Shown piece by piece: positions 19,281 to 31,525 of a stretch of 64,000 bases of DNA; the first letter of the stretch is position 1, and every line of letters begins with the position of its first letter. A program made the translations under genes and the position numbers. The stretch comes from Symbiodinium natans (Eukaryota; Sar; Dinophyceae; Suessiales; Symbiodiniaceae): NCBI GenBank assembly GCA_905221605.1, contig CAJNDS010000868.1:60001-124000 (forward strand), given 5' to 3'. The notes under the pieces were generated by a model. That model made no database searches and was not told the DNA's origin. It worked only from the letters and a program-made list of their open reading frames with translations.

Positions 19281-20810
19281 TTACTTGATTGTCAAAGATG
19301 TCTGCTGCGCATACTTCATGCCGGTAGCGATTTCGCTCTTCAACTGAGCCTGACAGGATAGATGTAGCGAATGCAAGCCTTCACCAATGATAATTACACG
19401 GACACGATCCACAATCCACAAGATACTTCATTCATGCAGGTATGGCACTTTGGCTTCTGCCAGTCGCTTTTGCTCCTTGACTGCGCAATACAAACTTGCA
19501 GGCATACCACATCAAAATGTACAGCTCGACTAGATGAGCAGCATCTAAACACGCAACTAGATGAGCAGAGCGTCATGCGCATTGAGCTTTCCGATGGGAA
19601 GTGCCCTGGCCACTCCCTTTCTGCCAAACTGAACTCTGGACGCAAAGTATGGCAGCTCGGTCACGTCGGACTTGATGTATGCACATTCCACAGCAGTTTG
19701 CCCAGAAAGGCCAGCCAGCACAGCCCGGCCCAGGCGAGCCCCTGCATAGGCCATGGAGAGGGTGGCTGAGCCCTTGCCGTTCTTGGCACTGACGACCTCG
19801 GTGCCCGCGTCCTGGGTTTTCCTGTCCAGGTCCGGGATCTTGGATGGATCAATCCGTGACCCATAATAGTCTTGCGAGAAAACCGGCAGGATGGTCATGC
19901 CAGCATGGCCGCCGATCACCGGCACCTCAACCTCAGCAGCTGGCGCAGCTGGCGCAGCTGGCGCAGTGGTCTCGGGTGTGGGACGTGCAGTTCATGTACG
20001 TTTTTGAAGCGTGTGTTACAAGTAGGGTTGTCCGCGTCTCGCCTATCAGAAGAGCTGTGCTGACAGTCCTTACTATCCGGCGGTTGAGCCACCACTTTTG
20101 TAGAAGCTGGGGCAAAGTGATGCAGCATAGCCCTCTCATTCGGCTCTGGGACAGATGCTGACAACTGACAAGTACAGTAGGTCGTTTCTTGTTCAACCTG
20201 CTGCCGAAGCTGCTTGCGGCCTAGATACCTGATAGGGGTGACAGCCTGTGATTTCCGAAACAAACTTGTTGGCTCGCACACAGTCGAGTGTCGTCACGCC
20301 CACAATCTTGCTCGGATCCAAGCCAGCTTTTCTGTAAAGTTCAGCCATAGCCGGCACAATCGAGTTGATGGGGTTCACAATTAAGGCGACCACTGCGTTT
20401 GGACAAAACCTCGCGCAGGCCTCTACAATGCCTTTGGCAATATCTGCATTCAGGCGGAACAAGTCATCGCGAGTCATTCCAGGCTTCCGAGGCATGCCGG
20501 CCGGCACCATTACTAGACTACAGCCAAACAGACAGTCCATCAAATGGTCCTTTGGAGCCTTACCTACTTCCATTTCATAGCCAGATACTTTGACCTTGCT
20601 CTCAATGTGGCTGAGATCTGATGCCACGCCCTTTGGAGGCACCATGGCCACATTCAGATCAAAAACGGAAAGCTCTTTTATGTTGGGGTCCATGGACATG
20701 AGCAAGCACAAAGGCTGACCAATGCCACCAGCACCGCCGCACACGCAAACTTTGTGGGCCCCTCCGCCCATGATGGCTTTCCGGATGCCTCTGGTGCATG
20801 TTGCCCCCAT
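19281..20810 (-). CDS. MDH: Malate dehydrogenase (NAD-dependent), four exons
   Basis: Interconverts malate and oxaloacetate with NAD(H). Exon 1, 20810-20229 (194 codons), carries the dinucleotide-binding loop CGGAGGIGQPLCLL, the VPAGMPRKPGMTRDDLF substrate loop with its arginines, and NPINSIVP. A GT donor follows YQ. Exon 2 starts at 19931 (AG|G) with VEVPVIGGHAGMTILPV, which contains the catalytic histidine, and runs to about 19575 (ALPIGKLNAH). Exon 3, about 19480-19455, reads KEQKRLAE and ends at a GC donor. Exon 4, 19349-19281, reads AQLKSEIATGMKYA and ends with TAA. The exon 2-3 join is not clean by the AG|G rule. Sequence type is that of mitochondrial/glyoxysomal MDH. The N-terminus (MGATCTRGIRKAIMGGG) gives no clear targeting call. 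Total length is about that of the family. Confidence 0.93.
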
Positions 20811-23470
20811 GCTCTACGGAGCAGAGCGGATGGAACGAGTCGGAGCCCAAGGCTGCAGGGGGATGCAGGGATGGGGACCGAGGGATGACACAGGCGGAGC
20901 GCAGAGCCCAGGAGTGCATAGTATTGCATAGTGCACACACCTATGATTTCCCATATGTGCCGTACGCTCACGACATGAGACTTCGGACTGAGGTGCGCAC
21001 CACATCCTTCAGCAACACGCCTATGAGGCCCTTGAAGCCCGCGAAAAGCGCCAGCGTGTTCACCATCCTGACCCCCCTACCAAGTTGCATGCCTTCTGTT
21101 CTCTATGTTGTGAACCTTTTGCCCCGATGCAATGTACCATCCAGCGCGAAGATGCGCCAAGCTAAGGCAGCTAAGGCCAGTTCATTTTCAAGAACTCGAC
21201 CGTTGCCAGCACAACTGAGTGCGTTTCTGCAGTTCTCGGCCTGCAGAGCGTCAGCTTCCTGAGATTCCTGGGGCTCAGTCCAGCAAGGAGTGCAATGAGT
21301 GGAGCACCCGCCCATGAGGACGCTCAGCATACTGAAGCTGCCGAAGACCTGCACAGCGCAACTTCTACCAACACAATGACGATAAGGAGTGAAGAACACG
21401 TGCGCGACTCGCACAAGAGAAAGTGACGCTACGACTTTCTGGCGAGTCGCCACCGTGTACGTCGAGATGACTTGGACCTGAGCTAGCCGTAGCTCGCCAC
21501 GTCCCACCTTCAAGCCTTCTTTTCTGCCCGCCACCCGGTTCTCAGGCCGCAGCCCCTTGAAGCAGCGAACATGATAGGCAGCAAGTCTGTTGGGAGCCAG
21601 GGAGCCACGTGTCAAAACACTGAGCGCGAGACTTACACTGACTTACACATTGCAATACCTCCGCTGGTGGCGGCGCCATCTGGTGATATGCCGCTGTGGA
21701 CAGTGGCCAGATTTCTGGGATGTTGTGGGTTTGATGATGTTTGAGGTGCTCTGGAGCTTTGGGAACGGCGGATGCCAGGTCGACTGACAGCTTCTTTCAG
21801 AGGTTGTGAGCTGGCACGGTTAGATGTCACGGTCTTGGCGAAGTCTGTGTCCGTAGGAGTATTTTGGTAAGCTGCACGTGCGGTGAGGCTTTGCAAATGC
21901 CTTTAGCCGAGATGCATCAAAAGCAGGCGGTACCAGGTTGTGGGGCTTTGACAAAAGCGGTGCATGCCTTGATGAGGAGGAGCAGCAGCAGCAGCAACGC
22001 ACCAAGAGACTGGTTTACCCAGATCTTCCCCAGGTGAGGAACGTTAACGCACTGAATTGTCCGGCGGCCGAATGGAAACTGTGTTGCTTCATCAGCACAG
22101 TGCGGCTGCAGAACTGGAGTGCAAAATCCACACTGGTACATGTGGGCTTGTGACAATGGCATTCCTGAAAGATTTGAACTCCGTGAAATGTTGTGTTTTT
22201 GTGAGACGTCCAAGGATGCTTGGCTTCCAGCTCCTTGGCAAAATTTGGTGACACGGTGCATGATGTGAATCGAATTAACTTCGTAAACGGGCTCTATCGT
22301 ACGGCACTGAAGAGGCTGAATAAACTGTGTAAAGAATATTTATATTTACAACTTATGCAAGCGCTATCCTGCTTGAACTTGGAGTGTACCTTCCCTGCTA
22401 AGCCGCAATCCAGAATTTGACATCAAATACAAAATAGACATCAACAATCATGGGTTAGCCACGGTTATTCTTGGGTGAAGGCAAGCTTCCCGCATACCGC
22501 GATCAAGCAAAGTCTGCTCTGGACATGGAATGGTGGGAGCGGCTCTTCTCACTTGCAACATCCCTTTCAACCTGAGGGGTCGCTTTTGAGAGGCTTTTGT
22601 TCTTCATACTTTTTGCTGTGTGCGAGGACTGGTGTCACAAGAAACGTCACCTGCGCACATTCACATTCAGAGCTGCACGCCTTGGCCTCTTGAGACTCTT
22701 GAAACTGCAGGAACGACCTCTGGAATCCCGGTCTCGGCTCCTCTCAAGATGTGCTCTTCGCCCGTCTACGAGAAAGAGTAAGAGCACATGCAGTGCAAGA
22801 AAGCATGGCACGCTGTTGAAAAAGGATTCCGTTTGCTGTCTTCAACTGGGGGGCCCTGGTGGGTCACTTTTTCCCACTGAGTTTCGCAGACTTGGGATCA
22901 GACGCGTTCGGTCAACCTAGCGTTTCCAAACTCACCAGCCGACAAAATTCGTTTCCAGTCCCTAGTGTGCCTGATTAGCGGCATCTTGCTGCAACAGAAG
23001 CGTTGATCTAGTTTTCCAAACATTTCCGGGATGAGACCCGAGCCCGGACAGGAAGGAACATCAAATGCTCAGCGACCTGAACGACCTCCAAACGCACTTC
23101 AACGGCGACATGAGCAAACATAGCAAACCAGGCTTGGCGTAAGTGCAAAGTGCACAAGTCAACGCCACAAATATGGGAAAAACAAGGATGGCAAACTCTG
23201 CTGCTGTCCACGCTCGTCTGGCACAGGAAGCTCTCCGAGAGTCCTTGCCAATTGGGGGGGCTTCCGAAATTAAGGGGTCCCCTTCTTTTAAGGGAATCCT
23301 ACTACTTGGGGGTCTATCTTGGGGTCCCTGATTTTCGCAAGCCCCGCAACTCAAGTTCGGAAACATCCCCAGCAACCCCCGTTGGCCATAATACGGACCA
23401 GGCACTCTCCATCGTCCACTGGGGGCAGCGCGGCTGCATCTACCTTGCAAAGGCAGAGAAAAGAGCCTCG
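20811..23470. other. Intergenic stretch between malate dehydrogenase and the channel gene
   Basis: About 2.6 kb with no family match on either strand. A (CAG)5-type run (CTGCTGCTG on the minus strand) lies at 21980-21997. It should contain the MDH promoter and the 3' end of the channel transcript. No TATA-like or other promoter motif can be supported. Confidence 0.45.
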
Positions 23471-23472
23471 AC

Positions 23473-26400
23473 TCACGGCTTGAGTAGCCCTGCCTCGAAG
23501 TCCTGGAACTCCCGGTCGCAGTTTCTGAGCTGTCTTTCAAAATAGTCTGCATTGGATATAACCTGGCAGGAACACATCATCGAAGACTCAGGTATGGCTG
23601 GTAGACGTCGACACGAATGTGCACAAAACATCGCGGCAGAACATCCGTGAGCAGCTTGTGGTCCGTCTGGTTCAAAAACCTCAAACGTGCGACTGCGTGC
23701 AAAACATTGCCATGCTCCGGCAGCTGGCAGCTTTTTAGACCTGACGATTGAGGTGTTTACTTGATTTACTTGTGTGGGCATACGGCATACGTAATTGTCA
23801 GAAAGGCAGCTTGACGAAGACTTCGGCATAGCGTCTGCAAAGGCTCCAAGGACGAGGATGCATTTTCATCACCTCACAGCTGAAACGTTCTTCTGCGCCC
23901 TGAACACATCGTAGACAGACGTACAAGCCGGGACCTGGCCTCGTTAAACGGACCGGGCTTGATGATCGCCAGCTCTGAGGGAGTGCTTGCCTAACCACTG
24001 CGAGCACACTGCAAAGCTCTCCCTGTTTCCGCCTGAACCGTGTGGCCTTGAACTCCCCTCGGTGCCACCAGGTGGTCCACAAGACAGCTTCGGCTAGCCA
24101 CGCCTGTCAGAAGAGCAATGTGACACAGCTGAATCACGGAAGGGACCAGGCATGACTGAGCATGTCGGGATATGTCGGGCCTTCTCCCGCAAACGAGGCT
24201 TCAAGACTTCACCGTTCGGGAGCATGTACCTGGCCCGAGCTACGTGACCGCCTCCGAAACCCGCCAGATACGCCGCACGAGCAGCCACCAGCATGGGCTC
24301 GTCGTTTCAACTCATGCGTCTACTTGGGGGCACTCGAGATTTCCGCTTTTCACAAAGTACATCTTCTCACCCTCTTCACCGGGATGGAATACAACGTCTT
24401 CACCTGTAGAGGAGGCACATTCCTACAGTGATAACGTGACGAAAAGCTGCGTTTTGTCATGTTTGCTGGTGTCGAACAGCCCCTTCGTGCCCTCACAACT
24501 GCTTGAAGATCTCGTGTTCAGAAAGCCGGGGGTCGCACTCGCGAGGTCAATCGTGCGCAGTACGGTATCACAAAGCTTGACGAGGATCGGACTCATTTCT
24601 TGCCTTGGCAGACTTTGAGATGCTTTGCTCAGGTTGTGAAGAAGACGTCCGTGCGATCTCTTGTTGCAGACATGGTGCTCCAAGTGGCAAAAGAAAGGAT
24701 GGCTCTCAACGTGCTTTTTGCTCAGCTCGTAAGCCAACAAATTCTTGAGCGGCTCCTGAGATGCAGGGAGGTCAAAAGGAAATTCAAGTTTAGCAAAGGA
24801 GAAGACCAAGCTGTGGGCAGACAAGAGCGTGAGAATTGTGATGGAGCCTTGGCCCAAGTCAGCAGTCAAGTGACATTTCCATGAGACTGGGAGCATGCCA
24901 AGCACCATCAAGCACCAGACCGGGATTCACATCACCCTGCTGGTTGGCAGTCTGGTGCTCCAGGAAACGAATTATCCGAGCTGACGTCGTCTTACCTCTC
25001 ACCAAGCTTCTCACCAAGCAGGTTCGCGGGTCTGCATGCTGGAACACGGCCGGAGTGCCTATTTTCTTGTGGTTGAGGAATCGGCGAAGTAGCCAGAATT
25101 GCCTTTCAGGTTCTGGAATGTGCCATCTACCCATGCCTTTGTCAATTTGTAAGACACATGAAAGAGCGCGGGATGACGTGTCCGAGGTGCTTTTTGCTAT
25201 CACCGCTCATGTTTCGAAGGGCAGTCATGGAGTTGGTCACACTTCCTGCCGGAAACAGGCGGTTTGAAGGTTGCCCGAAGTGATGACGTCAAGGCCTTAA
25301 AGGTCTCTAAGACGCGCGGTCCTACGATGGATGAGAACGCAACCAAGGAGAAGAAGAGCACCTTTGACCAGGCTGCAACGAACGACTCAGCAGAAAACAT
25401 TGTCACTCGCAAACTGGGCGCACTGCCAGGATGGACATTATCCTTTCGTACTCGTTCCGGGCACTCACATCCATTGAAGCTGGTGTGAACTGCGTCAAGC
25501 TCCAGTGCAGGGAAGTCAGGTACCTTATGCCACAGACTCTGGGATTGGGATGCCTGAACTATCTGGACTTACGGGGACTGCAAATAAGCTGAGGGCTTCC
25601 AAGAAAAGTCGGAGTCGACGACCCTTTTCAGTCCTGTCACCGCCATAACACCCCCGAAGATCACTCGCCTCTATGGCCTCCCAATCATGCCACTCAGCTC
25701 TCTTTTCTTTTCAGACCTGCTGTCCTGTGTCCTCCAACCAGTTGGGCATTCCTCGGGTCAGCAGTCCTACATGGCGGTGCAGATGCGCAACATTTGCACT
25801 TAACAAAGGATTAAGGCGCCAGCCGGCGGTCATCGACAAGTACCCAACAAGGTACCAGATACAAGCGATCACGTGGTTAAGAACCTGCACACCCCGCATC
25901 TGTGCAACTGGCCATTAACTGTCACAGCAACAAGCCTTCGCAGCTTACTGTCACAGCAACGAACTTACCAACTCAGGATCGCACAGTTATGGCAACAATC
26001 AGTCTTATCATTGTGAAGACCTGGCTGGCAAACTAAACCAAGTAGAACTTGCAAGGTTGCATGCTACTTCCCGCCAAATGAACGGCCCATGACGCCCAGG
26101 CGCAATAAACATGTACTCACTGTCAATGAGGTCATAGACCATATTCATCAAGCCTCCGATGGGGTTGAGGAACTCCTTCCTCCTTCCTGCGCAGCTCCTC
26201 TTGCTGGTTTTTGGGAGAACGCGTGAGAACGTCAAATGGCCACAGAGCCATCAAGCCCAGTCCAACGACAGACCGCTTTGGGTAAGTTATGGCAAAATCT
26301 TTTCAGGGCTTGAAGTCTCGAGCGAGCAAGGGACATAACTCCATTTCACAATTCTGCGGGTTGCTGATTTCTCTTCTTGTCTGTCCTGAAGGATGTGAAT

Positions 26401-29400
26401 GCGGCATGCTCAGTCGAGCATGCTCGATTTCCACAGGATGTGAGAGTCTTCAAAAAACGTATGAAGACGAGCATGAGGACAAGCAGATTTTGATAAGCAC
26501 GAATATCTGAGAACCTGAGAACTTGAGCAGTTTTTCGCCGCCTGTCGAGCATACTGCCGGTCTATTTGGGGAGCAAGTACCGGCAAAGAGAGCACAATCG
26601 TTCCTCGTCGAATTGTTCCTCCTGCTAGCAGGAGATAGGAATACAAAACACATGCCTTTCTTATGGGCTCCCTACGGCCTATCCTAACACATGACCCTTC
26701 TTCCGCCTTCCATTCAGAAACTCGTGTTGGACCAATGCAAAAAAACCCTTAGAACATTAGCCATCGATTGCTGCTACGAGAATTGTCGACCTGAGGTCAC
26801 CACATGCTCCCTCCTTTCATACCCTTGCTTCGGTATGTAAGTACTGCCATATGACAAATGAAAGCAAAAAACAAACTCCAAACATGCAAGGACCTTTGCA
26901 AACTGCGCAAACCACTCTGCGCAACCTCACAAAACACTGTACTGTAAAGCCCTGGGAATAGGAGCAGTCCTTCAGTTCGCGCGCGCGTGCGCGCGCGCGC
27001 GCGCGCGCGCGGGGGAGGGGGCGGCTAACCTGTTGATTTTTAAACTTGTTTCATTTCGTTCCTTCTTGTGGGCTTTCCATAGTTATCTCTTTCTGTTGGT
27101 ATGTTACTTATTCCTTTTTTCTATGCAGACTTTGTACAAATTTTCATAGTAAGTTGCTCGTTCTTGCTTTCGCTCCTTCCATCTGGCATTTGACTTTTCT
27201 TTGGCTCTGCTTTGGACTCAAAGCTTGCCGGCAACTTCACGCATAATTCATACATCCTTGCGATGCTTGTATTTCAATGTAATTAACAAAGCTATAGGTA
27301 GGTTGTTGCTTGTCTTCGGCGACTCGTGCGAGCGATTCCTGAATCGAAATCAATGTTCGTCGTGACGTACTGTTTGTCTTGGTGGTGCCTCACGGGCGCT
27401 TGTCTGCATTCCGGTTCGTGGCCTCGATTATCAGGTTAGTTACTAGTTATTGTTCATACTTCGTTCTCCTGGCACTCCCCCTAGACAAACTACTGCTGCC
27501 GTACAATGCTTGCGTGTTTGTTCCTGATTTCCCGCGCTTCAAAGGAACAGATAACTTGTCCAAGCTCATGCCACCACTGGCCGAGCAGCGCTGCAGCTTC
27601 AGCAACCGTAGAAGGCGCAATATCCGAATGGCCCTGAAGCCCTTGATCATCCTGGCAACCTTAGCTGAAACTCCGCTACAGGATTCTGCAGACCTTCTGC
27701 GACACGTTGGGGGATCCCTTAGGTCCCACCTCTGCCACGTCTTATGTGCCCCCATGTGCCGAGCGTCGGTTGCAAGGCCGTCTCCGCCTTCAGAGTCCAC
27801 CGCTCGGGTGAACCAGTCGGGCAGAACCACGATTAGATCCGGCAGGAACCATGTCCGCAGGTACCTCGGACAGACCCAAAGATCGCCGCAGTCCCTGCAT
27901 CAAGCTCAATTCGTGATGGGCACCGACAAGCTATCCTCTTTGGTGAGAGAATAAGCTCGCCATCATCGAAATATCCGACCTTTCGCGCAGACAAGGTGGA
28001 CACAGGTGAGCTCAAAACTTCTGCTTCCCAGCACAGCAAGAGCATGGCTTGGCAAGCGACCATCAATGTCGCTGCCATGTCCAGGGTCCAGAATATCAAC
28101 GATATCCAACCCATCAGCATGGTAAACTGGCGAAAAATGGGCAAGGACAGTCAATGGCAGGTCAACGACGCTCACATCAACAAGCTATACAAGCTGGAAT
28201 CGTGTGACAGGCCAGAGCTGCAGCATCTTCAGCCGGGTCAAAGCATTGCAAAGGGATCCACCACACATCGTAACCTCCAGTGCCACAAACCGCTCCCCGC
28301 TACATCGGAGAACCCAAGGTGAGCCCAGCATGCATATCGATCTCCAGGATCCGGGCTGATGAGAATCATGCTGGCCACATCCCAACTAAGTCGTGCCGGA
28401 GCATTTGGACTCATTGGAAGCCTGGCAACACGCACAGCTGCTGAGCGTGTGAGGGAAAGCTACCGCTCTCTTTGTGGCGAAGCATGCAGGGAGTGCTGGC
28501 ATCGCCGCATAAACCTCGCAGTGTTCTTGACTGGCGCGCCAAGTTCCTTGGGGCACATGAAGCACAACAACCAACAAGGGTGCTCCAGGTGCAGCATGCC
28601 CTGGCAAGCAACCTGGGCAATTTCAAAGGAGCTGGGTGTAAATACACACGCGCACGCGCACGCGCGCGCGCGCTCTCGCACGCTCTCGCTCGCTCGCTCG
28701 CACGTAGCACGCACCCGAGCGTGACAAGCAACAGAAAACAAGCTCCGATTTCGTATTGAGTTGTAGAAGCATGATTCAGAAACGAACTCTCTGCAACGAC
28801 CAAGACTCAAGCGAGTTATGAACATACCCCTGGAACATGCCCCCAAAACCTGCATTACAAGCGCATCAACTTTATTGTATCTATATTGTACTTTTCCTGC
28901 GTGTTCCTCAGATGCAATACAAAAACATTCAAAAAGCGACTTACAACTTGCCACCAACCACACTGAAGACAGCTTTCCCCAAAAGCACGCAACCACAACG
29001 CCATCACACGCACCAGAAACGCACCGCAAGCTCACCCATCAACGCCTTGAAAAAAATGCCCGCAAAAACTGATGGCTTCGTAACCCCCCTCCCTAGACCC
29101 CACAGCCCTGAGCCATGACTGCTCTGGACTGGAACCCCAAAACCACTGAAACGTAACCCTGAAATGCTGCCCACAGTAAAGATCTTTGAACATACCCTGA
29201 ATCTCTGCATTAAAAGCACAACACAACTATAACAACATGCACTAAAAATGTCTTGAAAATACATTTACAATGTTTGAAGGGTGGCTCGCCTTCATGAAGC
29301 CCTAAGCAAGCCCTTACCCCAAGACTCTTACAAAACCCTTACAACCCTGGAACCATAAACTCTATTTCCAGTACCTTCCGGAAGGTTCCAGCATGACACT

Positions 29401-30758
29401 TCAGATGTGGGGTTTTCTGCAGGTGGGCGGCAAGAAACGCGTACACGCGCAGAAATGACCTCCCTGTCTAGGACACGCCGCAAGATTCTATTTTCATTGC
29501 AGCATCTTTTTGTTGCTTGGGGGCGAGGGCGAGGGGTATGTTCGACGAGTATGTTCGCTTGAAAGATGGGACCAACCCAATTCGGCAACTATGAAGCGCC
29601 GACTCGGATCTGAAAGCGAGCTTGTGTTTCTGGTTCGGACAACTGAACGAGGACCGATAGGCTCCGACTCTCTTAGAAGCTGCCCAATCTAGAATGTCTG
29701 AATACTTCACCCCCCACAGCTTTTGGAGCTGCCAACGTCTGCTGCAGAAAAGGCGAGACATCACCACATCCAAGCTCCGAGCCGCCGAAGATACGGGGAG
29801 GCCGACTCTTGCCAAGTCTTGCGTGAGTTCTGCAGAGATGCCTCGATGGCGCGTGATCTGCATTTCGAGAAAGCTCCCCGTGGCTGGCTGAAGGCTGAGA
29901 CCGGAGCCGGACTCCCAAGCAGAGAGCTTCACATCAGTGGTATGCCACATAGGATTTGTCTCAAAGGTGAACTCCTTTGCCTGGTCTCAAGACAGATACA
30001 CCGGCATCCACAGAGCAGCTACGCGCAGAGCAAGTCGGCAATCTATTTTTTGGGCCAGCGGACCTCAACAATCCCTCCGTTGACGACAATCGGGGCGGAC
30101 AGGCGGTTCCTGATGAGATCCCCCAACTTCAAATATTTTCCCGCCAGTTCTGGAAGATTCGGAAGCTAAGGCGACGGCCCAACCGAGTCTACCGACACAC
30201 GTCGCTCCATTGGCCCTTCAGCATCGAGAGCTCTCGATCCTTCCATGTCCAGGACCAGTCTGGTCGATAGTGTGGGCGATGGTGCCTGCATGTCTTCGTC
30301 ACGGGCAACATGATAACACGCGACCAGGATAGGACAACCACGACTTGGGCCTGAAGTGATACCGCCAGTCTTCCCAAGACCTGTTGCTGGCTGTGGCAAT
30401 CGAACTTCTGCTGCTGTAACAAAACGAAAGCACACGCTAACAACTTGCCAAGCCTTCTCTTGGTTGAGGTGTTCGTCCTGAGAACCGTAGCACATAGCTG
30501 AAGGTTCGCAGCACCAAGCCTGGAAATGTCGGACAACTCCTGACACTCTAGAGCCAGTCCTTCGCAAAGCCCAACCGTTGCCGCATCCAGGTGTTCTCCA
30601 TCCGGAGCCTTGCCAGCTCCTCCTCATACTCCTGACGTTGATTCGCTCAACGCGCGCATTCAACTTGCCAATGCCTTAAGCTGTTGGGTGAACTGGCCCT
30701 GGTCCTGCTCAATCTCGTGCACAAGGTCTTGAAATGCATGAAACGGTTTCTGTGCCAT
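23473..30758 (-). CDS. EAG-type voltage-gated cation channel with CNBD-like domain, many exons
   Basis: A plasma-membrane channel of the EAG/KCNH superfamily. Exon 1, 30758-30669, starts MAQKPFHAFQDLVHEIEQ and continues at 30631 in the coiled coil YEEELARLRMEN. S1 is near 28405-28352 (RLSWDVASMILI). S2 is near 28100-28045 (LIFWTLDMAATL). Exon 27979-27924 reads VGYFDDGELILSPKRIA; 27864-27765 holds S3 (TWFLPDLIVVLPDWF); 27659-27590 holds S4 (FRAIRILRLLRLLKL). Near 26190-26104 is MNMVYDLIDSEY, and at 25884-25842 S5 (LNHVIACIWYLVG). Pore exon 25523-25427 reads SLHWSLTQFTPASM. S6 starts at 25361 (VLFFSLVAFSSIV). The C-linker (WLLRRFLNHKKI, ARIIRFLEH) lies near 25115-24960. CNBD pieces include ESHPFF near 24725 and, from 24403, DVVFHPGEEGEKMYFVKSG. 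WLAEAVLWTTWWHRGEFKAT lies near 24095-24035. The end is about 23473. The loop lacks GYG/GFG, so ion selectivity is open. Confidence 0.85.
25427..25523 (-). CDS. Pore exon of the EAG-type channel
   Basis: A 97-nt exon (AG|G start at 25523, GC donor after 25427) encoding 32 residues from YLTSLHWSLTQF through TPASMDV to ERIMSIL. The next exon (25361, AG|GTG) continues in phase into S6. The pore helix HWSLTQF is intact and the position of the K+ signature is taken by TPASM. Confidence 0.85.
26970..27011. repeat. (GC)n tract in a channel intron
   Basis: An alternating GC run with one GTG interruption, in the long intron between the S4 and S4-S5 linker exons. Alternating purine-pyrimidine sequence of this kind can adopt Z-DNA. 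Confidence 0.8.
28647..28705. repeat. CGCACG / GCTC simple-repeat cluster
   Basis: Mixed (CGCA)n, (GC)n and (GCTC)n runs in the intron between the N-terminal coiled-coil exons and S1 of the channel gene. Confidence 0.7.
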
Positions 30759-31224
30759 CTCCCAAGTCTACACACCTCAGATGCAGACTTGCTGCAAAAC
30801 GCCACTAAAACGCCCCCGCGAGTTTGAAAGCCTTCTCAGCTGCAGGCCGCTTTTTGGCAGCAAGGCAGCTTCGCTGCAGTAAGGTCATCTACATCTTCTG
30901 CCCAGAGTTTGGCCCACATGAGCCCAGAAGCTAAGCCTGCGGACCCGCAAAATAAAAACAGCCGGGCTATGCAACACAGCTTTGTCAGCTCAGGCATCTC
31001 AGACGAAGAAGCGATGCTGCAGATACCATCTGCTTTTTGGAGACTCCCTAAGCCCTTGCTCAGTACGTGAAACATGCACCATGACCAATTCTCCACACAC
31101 TCCAGGGCCCGGTTTGGGCGTCGCGTGTGCGTCACTTCGCTGAAGCTGCCTCGCACGATCTCTCGTCACTTGACTTCACTTGCACAAATAAGATCTGAAG
31201 CAGCTGAGCATGGAGGAGTCGCAC

Positions 31225-31525
31225 CTCACCAAGCTTCTTTTTGAAGTAATCTCGGGACCACTGATACAGCTTCATCCTTGCGTTGGCCTGACAATCTTCG
31301 CAGGTCGGGGGTGCGTCTGTTGGATGAACCCACAGAAAGGGTGAGGTGCCGGCAGGGTCAGCTTCACCTGCAGATGGATCCTCGCGGATGACAGCCTTCG
31401 TAAAGTCCTGGGAAAGTTTTTTCAACATGGGAATCCGGCTCGTTGATCTGATTCGATCTGGTGCTAGGGCCTTGAGGATGTCCGGCAGCTCAGCGGGGAC
31501 GTTGATCTGCTCCGCGCAGAAGATC
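31225..31525 (-). CDS. Ropporin/RSP11-like RIIa docking-domain protein, partial
   Basis: Three consecutive exons encode an RIIa dimerisation/docking domain, the fold that binds A-kinase anchoring helices in sperm-tail ropporin and radial-spoke protein 11. Exon 31525-31471 reads IFCAEQINVPAELPDILK and ends at a GC donor. Exon 31407-31381 reads DFTKAVIRE. Exon 31287-31225 reads ANARMKLYQWSRDYFKKKLGE. Phases agree (55, 27 and 63 nt). The intron after IRE begins GATCC, a GA donor. The ELPDILK...FTKAVIRE...W..DYF pattern is diagnostic. N-terminal and C-terminal exons were not found with confidence, so start and stop are open. A role in the flagellar axoneme is likely from family knowledge. Confidence 0.75.
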
